DNA of 64,000 nucleotides from Ornithinimicrobium avium (GCF_003351765.1 NZ_CP031229.1:3038001-3102000); one strand, 5' to 3'; positions 44,625 to 53,536 are shown, numbered from the stretch's first letter. Notes: a model not told the origin generated them from the letters alone. Made by a program: numbers and translations.

Positions 44625-45838
44625 CCGCGCCCGACTCCCCGACCGGAGGGCCACCGCCCCGGGACCTGCCGCCGACCAGCATCTGGGCCGTGCCGGGCAT
44701 GCTCGCCCTGGCCGTGGTCTCCTTCGCCGGCTTCGCGGGGTATGCCGCACTCCTCCCGGTCGCGCCGCTCTGGGCGGTCCACGGCGGGGCCGACTCGGCC
44801 GGGGCGGGGCTGGTCAACTTCGTGCTGCTCGGCGCGACGGTCGCCACGCAGTTCGCCGTGCCCGCGCTGATCCGTCGCGTCGGCTGGACCCTCACCCTGA
44901 CGCTCGCCCTCGTCCTGCTCGGCGTCCCGGCGGTCCTGCACGTGCTCACCGACGAGCTCGGGACGATCCTGCTGCTGTCGGCCGTCCGCGGCGTCGGGTT
45001 CGGCATCCTCACCGTGGCGGCCAGCGCCGCGGCGGTGCTGCTCGTGGACCCGGCGCGGCGCGGGGCCGCGGTGGGCGCCTACTCGCTCGCGCTCGCCGCC
45101 CCCAACGTCCTGCTCATGCCGGTCGGCGGCTGGATCGCCGAGGCCTGGGGCTTCTGGATCGTCTTCGTGCTCAGCGGGGTGTCCCTGCTCGGGATCCCCG
45201 CCACCGTCCTGCTGGCGCGGCACCTGCCCGAGCGCGCCACCGGGGACCCCCAGCACCCGGAGGTGGCGGACGCACCCGCCGGCGCCGCGACCTACCTCGC
45301 CGTGCTCTCGCCGACGCTGGTCCTGCTGGCCATCACCCTGGCCGGCGGCGCGCTCATCACCTTCGCGCCGCAGATGGTCTCGGTGGCGTGGCTGGCGACC
45401 GCCGGGCTGTTCGTCTTCGGGCTGGTCTCGACCGTGCTGCGGTGGCGGGTCGGCGCGCTGGCCGACCGCCTCGGCTCGGGTCGCCTGGCCTGGGTCTTCG
45501 TGCTGGTCGCGGTGGCCGGGCTGCTGGCGGTGGCCTGGCTGACCCAGCAGGAGGTGGGCCTCGACGGCCTGCTGCCGTGGCTGCTCGGCTGCGCGCTCCT
45601 CGGCGCCGCCTACGGCGGCCTGCAGACGCTGACGATGGTCTCCGCCTTCGAGGCGGCCGGTCCGCGCCGCGTCGGGGCGGCGAGCGCGGTCTGGAACGCC
45701 GGCTTCGACGCCGGCACGGGCCTCGGCGCCGTGCTCGTGGGCACGGTCGCCGTCCAGCACGGCTTCGGGACCGGGATGGCGATCTCCGCCGGCCTGGTGC
45801 TGCTCACGCTGCCGCTGGCGCTGCGCGCCCGTCGCTGA
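44621..45838 (+). CDS. MFS transporter
   Basis: A 405-residue carrier with twelve helices. It has the loop VPALIRRVGWTLTLTLALVL, the SLALAAPNVLLMPVGGWIA helix and, in the second half, VGALADRLGSGRLAWVFVLV. It is the last gene of a run of four overlapping genes (lipoprotein, P55-like pump, glycosylase, MFS). Start GTG 44621 overlaps the glycosylase stop. Substrate unknown. Confidence 0.83.
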   Translation: MTAPDSPTGGPPPRDLPPTSIWAVPGMLALAVVSFAGFAGYAALLPVAPLWAVHGGADSAGAGLVNFVLLGATVATQFAVPALIRRVGWTLTLTLALVLLGVPAVLHVLTDELGTILLLSAVRGVGFGILTVAASAAAVLLVDPARRGAAVGAYSLALAAPNVLLMPVGGWIAEAWGFWIVFVLSGVSLLGIPATVLLARHLPERATGDPQHPEVADAPAGAATYLAVLSPTLVLLAITLAGGALITFAPQMVSVAWLATAGLFVFGLVSTVLRWRVGALADRLGSGRLAWVFVLVAVAGLLAVAWLTQQEVGLDGLLPWLLGCALLGAAYGGLQTLTMVSAFEAAGPRRVGAASAVWNAGFDAGTGLGAVLVGTVAVQHGFGTGMAISAGLVLLTLPLALRARR

Positions 45839-45842
45839 CCAC

Positions 45843-45901
45843 AGCGTCCCGTGGAAGTGCTGCACGGCATGGCACTTTCGCGGGACGCTCTTCCACGGGA
45901 C
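45843..45901. terminator. Overlapping hairpins between convergent genes
   Basis: AGCGTCCCGTGGAAGTGC (45843-45860) can pair with GGCACTTTCGCGGGACGCT (45871-45889). Alternatively GTCCCGTGGAAG (45846-45857) pairs perfectly with CTTCCACGGGAC (45890-45901). The two stems exclude each other. It lies between the convergent MFS and exonuclease genes and probably ends transcription in both directions. Confidence 0.65.
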
Positions 45902-45921
45902 CGGCGGTGCGCTCCGTGTCC

Positions 45922-46716
45922 TCATCCGGCCGTCAGGTCGACGACCACCGGGGCATGGTCGCTGGCACCCTTGCCCTTGCGCTCCTCGCGGTCGATGAAG
46001 GCGCCCTCCACCCGCCGCGCCAGCCCGGGGCTGCCCAGGCAGAAGTCGATCCGCATGCCGCGGCGCTTCGGGAAGGCCAGCTGGGTGTAGTCCCAGTAGG
46101 TGTAGGTCCCCGGCCCGGGCGTGTGCTCTCGCGTCACGTCGGCGAAGCCCGCGCCGACCACCCCCTCGAAGGCCGCCCGCTCCTGCGCCGAGGTGTGGGT
46201 CTTGCCCTCGTAGTAGTCGACCGACCACACGTCCTCGTCGGTCGGCGCCACGTTCCAGTCGCCCATCAGCGCGATCGCCGCGTCGGGGTCCTGCCCAAGC
46301 CAGCCCGCCCCGGCCTCCCGCAGCGCCGCCAGCCAGTCCAGCTTGTAGACCATGTGGGGATCCTCCAGCGACCGGCCGTTGGGGACGTAGAGGGACCACA
46401 CGCGCACCCCGCCGCAGGTCGCGCCCAGCGCCCGGGCCTCCGCGGCTACCGGGTTCCCCCACCCCGGCTGCCCCGGGAAGCCGACCTGGACGTCCTCGAT
46501 CCCGACGCGGCTGACGACGGCGACGCCGTTCCACTGGTTGTGCCCCACGTGCGCCACCTCGTAACCGGCCGCCTGGAACGGCAGGTGGGGGAACTGGTCG
46601 TCCCGGCACTTGGTCTCCTGCAGCGCCAGCACGTCGACGTCGTGCCGCTCGAGGAAGGCCACCGCCCGGTCGACGCGGGAGCGGATGCTGTTGCAGTTCC
46701 AGGTCGCGATGCGCAC
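45922..46716 (-). CDS. xthA: Exodeoxyribonuclease III
   Basis: AP endonuclease and 3'-5' exonuclease of 264 residues. It has the start MRIATWNCNSIRSR, metal-binding Glu in LALQETKCRDDQFP, the NQWNGVAVVSR loop, catalytic Asp/Asn in LMGDWNVAP and C-terminal GASDHAPVVVDL. Full length. It is convergent with the MFS gene. Confidence 0.93.
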   Translation of the reverse strand: MRIATWNCNSIRSRVDRAVAFLERHDVDVLALQETKCRDDQFPHLPFQAAGYEVAHVGHNQWNGVAVVSRVGIEDVQVGFPGQPGWGNPVAAEARALGATCGGVRVWSLYVPNGRSLEDPHMVYKLDWLAALREAGAGWLGQDPDAAIALMGDWNVAPTDEDVWSVDYYEGKTHTSAQERAAFEGVVGAGFADVTREHTPGPGTYTYWDYTQLAFPKRRGMRIDFCLGSPGLARRVEGAFIDREERKGKGASDHAPVVVDLTAG

Positions 46717-46725
46717 GCCGCCAGA

Positions 46726-47142
46726 CTAGGCGCCGGTGATCCGCCGCACCGCCAGCAGGTATGCCGTGCGCACCGCTGGCCGGGCCAGCGCGGCCAGGCG
46801 GTCGGGCACCAGGGCGGCACCGTAGGTCTGGTGCCAGCGCACCAGGGTGCCCTCGGTCGTCGGCCGGAGCGTCACGGTCACTGCTCCGCGCAGCACCTTC
46901 CCGACCTTGTCGACGACGGCGCGCCGCGGCGGGTCCCACTCGCGCACGACCATGTCGTCGTCGAACCCGAGCGGGCCCAGGCCGGTGCGGCCGGTGAATC
47001 TCGCCCCGGCACCCAGCGGGCCCCCCGCGACCGTGGTGAGGGGGACCGCGGCGGTGTGCCGGTCGAGGTCCCACAACCGTTCCCAGACCACGTCGGGGGG
47101 TGCGGCGAGCGTGAGCTGGAAGGAGAACGCGGCGCGCGGCAT
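46726..47142 (-). CDS. SRPBCC (START-like) family protein
   Basis: A 138-residue protein with the helix-grip fold: FSFQLTLAAPPDVVWERLWD at the start, VREWDPPRRAVVDKVGKV in the middle and C-terminal helix RPAVRTAYLLAVRRI. These proteins bind lipids or small hydrophobic ligands. ATG 47142 fits the fold start. It is divergent from the SDR gene by 40 bp. Confidence 0.78.
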   Translation of the reverse strand: MPRAAFSFQLTLAAPPDVVWERLWDLDRHTAAVPLTTVAGGPLGAGARFTGRTGLGPLGFDDDMVVREWDPPRRAVVDKVGKVLRGAVTVTLRPTTEGTLVRWHQTYGAALVPDRLAALARPAVRTAYLLAVRRITGA

Positions 47143-47182
47143 ACCCGTCAGCGTACGGGTCCGGCAGACGTAGGCTGGCGTC

Positions 47183-47995
47183 ATGGGAGTCGCACTGGTG
47201 ACCGGAGCCTCGTCCGGGCTGGGACGGGAGTTCGCCGAGCAGCTGGCCGGCCGCGGCCACGACCTCGTCCTCGTCGCCCGGCACCCGGAGCGGCTGCAGC
47301 AGGCCGCCGCCGAGCTGCGGGACCGGCACGACGTCGCCGTCGAGACGCTCACCGCCGACCTCGTCGACCGGGGGCAGCTGCAGCGGGTCGCCGACCGCCT
47401 GGTCGACCCCGACCGGCCCGTCGACCTGCTCGTCAACAACGCCGGCTTCGGCTCGGGGCGCGGCTTCGTCCGCAACGACCTCGCCGAGGAGGAGGCGGCC
47501 GTGGACCTCATGGTCCGGGCGGTCATGGTGCTCAGCCACGCCGCCGGTCGGGCGATGCGCGGGCGGGGGCGCGGTGCGATCCTCAACGTCTCCTCCGTCG
47601 CCTCCTTCGCGGTGATGGGGCACTACTCGGCGATCAAGGCCTACGTCACCGTCTTCTCCGAGGCGCTGGCCTGCGAGCTCGCTCCCCACGGGGTGACGGT
47701 GACGGCGGTGTGCCCGGGCTTCGTGCACACCGAGTTCCACCAGCGTGCCGAGATGGACATGTCCCGGCTGCCGGAGGCGCTCTGGCTCGACGCTCCCGCC
47801 GTGGTCCGCGAGGCGCTCGCCGCGGTCTCGCACGGCAAGGTCGTCTCCGTCCCCTCGCTCACCTACAAGGGCGTGGTCGGGCTGCTGCGGGTCGTCCCGC
47901 GCCGGATCACCCGCGGCGTCAGCGGGTCCCTCGCCACCCGGCGCCGAGGCAGGGACCCGGACCGTCTGAGCCGGGCGCTACCCTCGCTGCCATGA
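47183..47995 (+). CDS. Short-chain dehydrogenase/reductase
   Basis: A 270-residue NAD(P)-dependent oxidoreductase. It has the Rossmann motif VTGASSGLGREFAEQLAGRG, NNAG (VNNAGFGSG), the catalytic Ser (NVSSVASFAVMG), Tyr and Lys (HYSAIKAYVTVF), and the PG motif VCPGFVHTEFH. The substrate is unknown. Its stop overlaps the pyrE start by 4 bp. Confidence 0.9.
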   Translation: MGVALVTGASSGLGREFAEQLAGRGHDLVLVARHPERLQQAAAELRDRHDVAVETLTADLVDRGQLQRVADRLVDPDRPVDLLVNNAGFGSGRGFVRNDLAEEEAAVDLMVRAVMVLSHAAGRAMRGRGRGAILNVSSVASFAVMGHYSAIKAYVTVFSEALACELAPHGVTVTAVCPGFVHTEFHQRAEMDMSRLPEALWLDAPAVVREALAAVSHGKVVSVPSLTYKGVVGLLRVVPRRITRGVSGSLATRRRGRDPDRLSRALPSLP

Positions 47996-48537
47996 CTGCC
48001 GCCCGCGACCGCCTGCTCGAGCTCGTCAAGGACAGGGCCGTGGTGCACGGCCGGGTCACGCTCTCCTCGGGCCAGGAGGCCGGCTACTACGTCGACCTGC
48101 GCCGGATCACCCTCGACGGGCAGGCCGCCCCCCTGGTCGGCGACGTCATGCTCGACCTCGTCTCCGACCTGGAGATCGACGCCGTGGGCGGACTGACGAT
48201 GGGCGCGGACCCGGTGGCGACCGCGATGCTGCACGCCGCGCACCGCCGCCACGGGCGGTTGGACGCCTTCGTGGTCCGCAAGGCCGAGAAGGCCCACGGG
48301 CTGCAGCGCCGCATCGAGGGGCCGGACGTCGAGGGTCGGCGGGTCCTCGTCGTCGAGGACACCTCCACGACCGGCGGCTCGCCGCTGACCGCGGTGCAGG
48401 CCTGCCGGGACGCCGGTGCCGAGGTGCTCGCGGTCGCGGTCATCGCCGACCGCGCGAGCGGGGCGGAGGAGAAGGTGCGCGCCGCCGGCGTGGACTATCG
48501 GGCCGCCTATTCCCTGGCCGACCTCGGGCTGAGCTGA
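47992..48537 (+). CDS. pyrE: Orotate phosphoribosyltransferase
   Basis: Converts orotate and PRPP to orotidine 5'-phosphate in pyrimidine synthesis. The 181-residue protein has SSGQEAGYYVDLRRITL, the dimer-loop FVVRKAEKAHG and the PRPP-binding motif VLVVEDTSTTGGSPLTAV. Its ATG overlaps the SDR stop by 4 bp. A strong hairpin follows. Confidence 0.93.
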   Translation: MTAARDRLLELVKDRAVVHGRVTLSSGQEAGYYVDLRRITLDGQAAPLVGDVMLDLVSDLEIDAVGGLTMGADPVATAMLHAAHRRHGRLDAFVVRKAEKAHGLQRRIEGPDVEGRRVLVVEDTSTTGGSPLTAVQACRDAGAEVLAVAVIADRASGAEEKVRAAGVDYRAAYSLADLGLS

Positions 48538-48558
48538 GCGACCCCGTTCCCGCAGAGC

Positions 48559-48593
48559 AGGGACCCCGCACCTTCCCCGGGTGCGGGGGCCCT
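48559..48593. terminator. Bidirectional terminator hairpin
   Basis: AGGGACCCCGCACC pairs with GGGTGCGGGGGCCCT between convergent pyrE and the P60 hydrolase gene. The stem is very stable. Confidence 0.8.
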
Positions 48594-48613
48594 GAGCTCG
48601 TGACGGGGGTGGG

Positions 48614-50023
48614 TCAGAGGCCGGGGACCCGGCCGTACCACATACCCGGGTCCTGCAGCATGGGGCCGTACATGACCCCGGTGCTGGGGTTGCGGGCGTC
48701 GTAGACCATGCCGTTGCCGGCGTAGATCGCCACGTGGTACCACTTCGTGTAGAACACGAGGTCGCCCGGCTGCGGCTCGCTGACCGGGGTCACCACGGTG
48801 CGCTGGTCGCGGACCGTCCGCGGGATGTTGATGCCGTGCTGCTTGAAGACCCACCAGGTGTAGGAGGAGCAGTCGAAGGCGTTCGGCGGGGTGCCGTAGA
48901 GCACGTACGGGTAGCCGACGTACGACGCCGCGGTCGCCAGGACCGCCTCGCGCACCGGGGTGCTCGGGGCGGGGTCGGACGGGGGCGGCGGTGCCGGTGC
49001 CGCCGCGGGCGCGTCCGGGGTGAGGACGCTGGGCGCCATGTACTGCGTGGTGGAGATCCGCAGCCAGCCGTTGGTGCTGACCACGCCGCTGACCGCGCTG
49101 CCCTGGGTCTTGGTGCCCACCACCTGGTGTGCGGTGGAGGGTCCCGAGCGCACGTTGGCGACGGGGACGCTGACCCACCTGTCGACCTTCGTGGTGCCGC
49201 CGTCGTTGCCGCCGGGGTCGGTGGCACCCAGGACGGAGGGGGCCATGTGCTGGGTGTCGGAGATCTTCAGCCAGCCGTTGCTGCCGATCGTGCCGCGCAC
49301 CTCGGTGCCCATCGTCTTGGTGCCGACGACGGCGTAGCTGGTCGAGGGCCCGCGGCGCACGTTGGCGACCGGGACGCTGACCCAGCGGGTGACGGTCTCG
49401 GCCGACGAGCCGCCGTCGGGGTTGCTGGAGGTCAGGATCGTCCCGCTGACGTACCTGCCCTCGCCAACCTTGAGCCAGCCGTTGACCCAGCTGCCGAGGG
49501 CCTTCTGCCCGTAGGTCATCGTGTCGACGACGCGGTAGCCCAGGCCGGGGCCGGAACGCACGTTGCCCACCGCGACGTCGAGCCACATCGTGTCGGCCTG
49601 CGTGTTCGTGCCGGGCTGGCTGGAGCTGACCACGGAGGGGGCCATGTACTGGGTGTCGGAGATCTTCAGCCAGCCGTTGGAGGTGACCGTCCCCTGGACC
49701 TTCGCGCCCAGCGACCTGGTGCCGACGACCCGGTATGAGGTGCTGGGACCGGAGCGCACGTTGGCCACCGGGACGCTGACCCAGCGGGTCACGCCCTGCT
49801 CGACCGTGGGCAGCACCGGCGCGGTGGGAGCGGGCGCCGCCGGCAGCGCCGGCGAGGCGGGCAGTGCCGGTGCGGAGGGGAGGAGCCCGAGCGGCGTGCG
49901 CGGGGGCTGCGGCTGCGGGGCGGCGTGAGCCGACGGTGCCAGGGTGATGACCGGGGCCGTGGCGGCGGTGACCGCGATCAGCGTGCGGGACAGGCTGCGC
50001 GTGCGCGACATAGAGGCATCCAT
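48614..50023 (-). CDS. SH3b-repeat NlpC/P60 cell-wall hydrolase
   Basis: A secreted peptidoglycan endopeptidase of 469 residues. A signal peptide (SLSRTLIAVTAATAPVITLA...) is followed by an Ala/Pro linker, four bacterial SH3 repeats of about 62 residues (each with VANVRSGPSTSY-like and NGWLKI), a Pro linker, and a P60 domain with catalytic Cys in AFDCSSYTWW (about C384) and His in KWYHVAIYAG (about H428). Four SH3 repeats give a long wall-binding arm. Start 50023 or the in-frame ATG at 50011. Confidence 0.92.
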   Translation of the reverse strand: MDASMSRTRSLSRTLIAVTAATAPVITLAPSAHAAPQPQPPRTPLGLLPSAPALPASPALPAAPAPTAPVLPTVEQGVTRWVSVPVANVRSGPSTSYRVVGTRSLGAKVQGTVTSNGWLKISDTQYMAPSVVSSSQPGTNTQADTMWLDVAVGNVRSGPGLGYRVVDTMTYGQKALGSWVNGWLKVGEGRYVSGTILTSSNPDGGSSAETVTRWVSVPVANVRRGPSTSYAVVGTKTMGTEVRGTIGSNGWLKISDTQHMAPSVLGATDPGGNDGGTTKVDRWVSVPVANVRSGPSTAHQVVGTKTQGSAVSGVVSTNGWLRISTTQYMAPSVLTPDAPAAAPAPPPPSDPAPSTPVREAVLATAASYVGYPYVLYGTPPNAFDCSSYTWWVFKQHGINIPRTVRDQRTVVTPVSEPQPGDLVFYTKWYHVAIYAGNGMVYDARNPSTGVMYGPMLQDPGMWYGRVPGL

Positions 50024-50371
50024 CAGGGGGGTCGGGGACGAGACCGCTCACAGGGGCGAGCACGAGCAGTGAACCCATCTTTCGCGGTCCGGTCAACCCA
50101 CGCTGACCTGCATGAGTACGCTTCTAGCGGTAACCACAACCGTGTAACTATGTGAGGTTGCTCACACACTCTCAGCAAACATGCAGGTCACCCCGGATAT
50201 GACACAGGTGTAACTCTCTGACCTGCGATGATTCCGCATTTTCACTCGTGTTTCGCTCGCCACAGGCGACCCACGCAGAGCGGGAGCGGACGGACTGGTG
50301 GGGTCCGTGTGACGCCCCGACGCCCCGTCCCGGCCTCGTCCTGCGGTCGAGTGGGTGAGAGGTGCCGGCAG
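50024..50371. promoter_or_regulatory. Leader region of the P60 gene
   Basis: About 350 bp without a gene. On the minus strand it contains a direct repeat GTTAC-N9-GTTAC (about 50129-50147, in GTTACACGGTTGTGGTTACC), a further GTTACAC upstream and two copies of GCAGGTCAG. Such GTTAC repeats recall the boxes of the response regulator MtrA, which controls wall hydrolases in actinobacteria. That link is only a hypothesis. Confidence 0.35.
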
Positions 50372-50410
50372 CGCAGAGCCCCCGCCGACCGGGTCGGCGG
50401 GGGCTCTGCG
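50372..50410. terminator. Terminator hairpin after the sunset-domain gene
   Basis: CGCAGAGCCCCCGCCGACC pairs with GGTCGGCGGGGGCTCTGCG almost without a loop, 11 bp beyond the stop codon at 50421. Confidence 0.85.
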
Positions 50411-50420
50411 TGTGGTGGGC

Positions 50421-51992
50421 TCAGCGGCGGCGGCGGTCCCAGTGCGCGAAGCCGGCGTTGCGCGCGGCGTCCTCGGACTCGAACCAGACCTCGGCGCGCA
50501 CGGCGTCGTAGCTCGGCGACTCCGGCGTGTGGAAGAGCATCGAGCCGGCGTTGCCCTTGATCTCCCAGCCGGCAGGACCGGTGCCGTCTTCGAGCGGCTC
50601 TGCCGAGCCGGCCCCGTAGGCAGCCTCGGCGAAGACCGGGGCGTAGCCGGGGTCGTCGGTCCTCGGGGTGGCGGCACCGTTCGCAGGGGCCGCGTAGGTC
50701 CCGTCCGTCGGAGCCTCCGCGGCGACCTCGGGGTCCGTGGAGCCTGCGGCGAAGTCGTCCGCCGTCTGCGGTGCGCCGTAGCCCGCGTCGGCCGGGGCCG
50801 GGGCGGCGGCAGCGCTGTCAGCAGCGGGGGTGTCGAGCGGCGCGTCGGGCGTGGTGTCCACGGACTCGTAGCCGGCGCCACGTCCGGCCGCCTCCTCGAG
50901 CCCGCTGGTGTCCTCGGCGGCCGGCTCCTCGACCCGCACCGCGGATCCGTCGTCGGCCCGGTAGGTCGTGCTCTCGTCCCCGACCGGGTACTCCTGAGCA
51001 GGTCCGGCGTCGACGTCCGTGCCCTGGTCGGTGGGCAGGATCTCCTGGTGGAAGCCACCGGTCGCGGGAGCTGTCCCGGCGCCGGGGGCCGCATGCTCGG
51101 CGTCAGCGTCAGCGACGGGCTCGTCGATCACCTGCTCCTCAGCCACGGGCTCGTCGATCGCGGGCTCGTGGTGCGCGGATGCCGCGGCGAGGCCTCCGCC
51201 GGCGGCAGCCGCAGCGCCCAGCGCGGCCGCCTCGCCGACGTCCGGGCCGTCCGGGTCCCAGCCGCCCCGGGAGTCCTCGTGGAGCGACTCCTGGGTCTGG
51301 CCCTCCACGTCGAGCGGCTCCTCGCTGCTGCCCGCCTCGATCTCCTCGTCGGTGAGCGGCCTGGCGCCCTCGGCCTCGAGCGACCCGTCGTGGTCCGCGC
51401 CCACGGGCGCGCTGTCGGCAGTGACCTCGTCCGGGGTCTGCGCGGGCGGCTCGTCGTCGGCAACCGGTCCGGCCGCCGCGGCCCCCCCGGCACCGGCGGC
51501 TCCGACCGCAGCGGCCTGGGCCACGTCCGGGCCGTCGGCGTCCCAGCCGTCGGCGGCGGTCGTCCCCGTGTCGTACGCGCCGGCCTCGGGGCGGTAGGGC
51601 TCCGCCTCGTCCTCGCCCACCGGCTCGTCGTAGGTCTGGTCCGCCACCGGCTCGTCGTAGGTCTGGTCCGCCACCGGCTCGTCGTAGGCCTGGTCCGCCA
51701 CCGGCTCGTCGTAGGCCTGGTCCGCCACCGGCTCGTCGTAGGTCTGGCCAGCGGTGGTGACCGGCTCGGCCGGCACCGCCTCGGCGTCCTGGTCGTAGAC
51801 GCCCCGCTCGTCCACCGGGGCCACGCCGGCGCGTCCGCCCGGGGCGTCCGGGATGCCGTCGCGGTCGGTGTCGGCGGGCGGCACGTCGACCGCGCCGTTC
51901 TCCTTGCCCGGGGAGCGCAGGAGCATGAACACCGCGGCACCGATGAGGAGCAGCAGCAGGATGATCATGATCCACTTGGTGGTGTCGTTCAT
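50421..51992 (-). CDS. Membrane-anchored sunset-domain protein with YDEPVADQ repeats
   Basis: A 523-residue acidic protein. Residues 7-25 form one membrane helix (WIMIILLLLLIGAAVFMLL), and the rest is a long, low-complexity region rich in Ala, Asp, Glu and Gly. Five perfect or near-perfect YDEPVADQ octapeptides lie at about residues 85-125. The last 50 residues form a sunset domain (GWEIKGNAGSMLFHTPESP, then AEVWFESEDAARNAGF). The role of this domain is unknown; it is common in actinobacterial envelope proteins. Confidence 0.8.
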   Translation of the reverse strand: MNDTTKWIMIILLLLLIGAAVFMLLRSPGKENGAVDVPPADTDRDGIPDAPGGRAGVAPVDERGVYDQDAEAVPAEPVTTAGQTYDEPVADQAYDEPVADQAYDEPVADQTYDEPVADQTYDEPVGEDEAEPYRPEAGAYDTGTTAADGWDADGPDVAQAAAVGAAGAGGAAAAGPVADDEPPAQTPDEVTADSAPVGADHDGSLEAEGARPLTDEEIEAGSSEEPLDVEGQTQESLHEDSRGGWDPDGPDVGEAAALGAAAAAGGGLAAASAHHEPAIDEPVAEEQVIDEPVADADAEHAAPGAGTAPATGGFHQEILPTDQGTDVDAGPAQEYPVGDESTTYRADDGSAVRVEEPAAEDTSGLEEAAGRGAGYESVDTTPDAPLDTPAADSAAAAPAPADAGYGAPQTADDFAAGSTDPEVAAEAPTDGTYAAPANGAATPRTDDPGYAPVFAEAAYGAGSAEPLEDGTGPAGWEIKGNAGSMLFHTPESPSYDAVRAEVWFESEDAARNAGFAHWDRRRR

Positions 51993-52201
51993 GTGGCGTT
52001 CCTCCTAGTGACGACCCGCTGGTGGGCCGCGTCCGAGGCACCCGCAGGTGTTGCGGCGCTGCCCCCACCGTAGTGCGGCACCGCAGGTCGCGCATGGTAT
52101 TCGGCCGGTGCGCCGGGTGCCCGGGCGGCGCTCACGGCATACCGTCAGCAAGCGGGTGGGACAATCGTGCAGCCGCAGAAGCGACAGCGACGAGGAGAAT
52201 A

Positions 52202-52837
52202 GTGGGCACGCAGACCGACCTGACCGGGGTGGCCGGCTGGGCCGTCAACCTCATGGAGACCCTCGGCGGACCGGGAGCGTCCCTGGCCATCGCGGCCGAG
52301 AACCTCTTCCCGCCCATCCCCAGCGAGATCATCCTGCCGCTCGCGGGCTTCACCGCCAGCCAGGGCACCTTCACCCTGGCCGGCGCGATCTTCTGGACCA
52401 CGCTCGGCTCGGTCGTGGGCGCCCTCGCCCTCTACAGCGTGGGGCGCGTCTTCGGGCGCGAGCGGTTCCGGGCGGTGTGGAGCCGGCTGCCGCTGGTCAA
52501 CCTCGACGACCTGGACCGGACCGAGGCGTGGTTCGCCAAGCAAGGCGCCAAGACGGTCTTCTTCGGCCGGATGGTCCCGATCTTCCGCAGCCTGATCTCC
52601 ATACCCGCGGGTCTGGAGCGGATGCCGGTCCTCCTCTTCCTGCTGCTGACCACGGCCGGGAGCCTGGTCTGGAACTCGATCTTCGTCGTCGCCGGCTACC
52701 AGCTCGGCGAGAACTGGCACGACGTCGCGCCCTACGCCGACATCTTCCAGAAGATCGTCATCGGCCTCGTGGTCGTGGTCGTGGCCGTATGGGTGGTGCG
52801 GCGGGTGCGCAGCAACCGCAGGGCCGGGCGGGTGTGA
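52202..52837 (+). CDS. DedA family membrane protein
   Basis: A 211-residue member of the DedA/SNARE-associated family, some of which flip undecaprenyl phosphate or other lipids across the membrane. Shows ENLFPPIPSEIILPLAGF, the re-entrant loop, and FFGRMVPIFRSLISIPAG with the conserved Arg residues. Starts at GTG 52202. Its stop overlaps the next start as GTGA. Confidence 0.9.
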   Translation: MGTQTDLTGVAGWAVNLMETLGGPGASLAIAAENLFPPIPSEIILPLAGFTASQGTFTLAGAIFWTTLGSVVGALALYSVGRVFGRERFRAVWSRLPLVNLDDLDRTEAWFAKQGAKTVFFGRMVPIFRSLISIPAGLERMPVLLFLLLTTAGSLVWNSIFVVAGYQLGENWHDVAPYADIFQKIVIGLVVVVVAVWVVRRVRSNRRAGRV

Positions 52838-53460
52838 GCGTCGGCGTCGGGCCCTGGGAGGGCGACTGGCCGACCGGCCCGGACGGCCGGCTGCCGGCGC
52901 ACCTCGACCCCGAGCTGCTGCGCGAGGGCGACACCCGCAACGTCGTCGACGGCTTCCGCTACTGGCGCCACGACGCGATCGTCGCGGACCTCGACACCCG
53001 TCGCCACGGCTTTCACGTCGCGGTCGAGAACTGGGGCCACGACTTCAACATCGGCTCCGTCATCCGCACCGCCAACGCCTTCAACGCCGCCGCCTTCCAC
53101 ATCGTCGGGCGGCGCCGCTGGAACCGCCGCGGCGCGATGGTCACCGATCGCTACCAGCACGAGCACCACCATCCCGACGTCGCCTCGCTCGCCGCCTGGG
53201 CCGCCGGGCGGGGGCTCGCGCTGCTGGGCGTCGACAACGTCCCCGGGTCGGTCCCCCTCGAGGGGTATGCCGTCCCGCGCGGCTGCGTGCTCCTCCTCGG
53301 TCAGGAGGGACCCGGTCTGAGCCCGGAGGCGGTCGAGGCCTGCGAGACGGTCCTGGCGATCACGCAGCACGGCTCGACGCGCTCCATCAACGCCGGTGCC
53401 GCCGCGGCGATCGTCATGTACCACTGGGCGCTGCAGCATGCGGCGGGTGGCCGTACCTAG
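52834..53460 (+). CDS. TrmH-family (SpoU) RNA 2'-O-methyltransferase
   Basis: A 208-residue SPOUT-fold methyltransferase for tRNA or rRNA ribose. Motif 1 is NWGHDFNIGSVIRTANAFNA, motif 2 LLLGQEGPGLSPEAVEAC and motif 3 GSTRSINAGAAAAIVMYHWA, forming the knotted SAM site. The N-terminal 50 residues are specific to this group. Cotranslated with the DedA gene. Confidence 0.88.
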   Translation: MSVGVGPWEGDWPTGPDGRLPAHLDPELLREGDTRNVVDGFRYWRHDAIVADLDTRRHGFHVAVENWGHDFNIGSVIRTANAFNAAAFHIVGRRRWNRRGAMVTDRYQHEHHHPDVASLAAWAAGRGLALLGVDNVPGSVPLEGYAVPRGCVLLLGQEGPGLSPEAVEACETVLAITQHGSTRSINAGAAAAIVMYHWALQHAAGGRT

Positions 53461-53536
53461 ACCGGCGGACACCGCATACCCCCGCTGTGGAAGCATGGAG
53501 GCAGCCGATCGCACCGCTGCGTCCGAGGAGGACCCC

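Noticed and set aside
44575..48537. Long open frame of about 1300 codons on the plus strand
   Set aside because: It only joins out-of-frame readings of the MFS, exonuclease and SDR genes before entering pyrE; there is no similarity apart from the pyrE end.
50024..50260. c-di-AMP (ydaO-type) riboswitch before the P60 gene
   Set aside because: Such switches often precede these genes, but the conserved core sequences could not be found.
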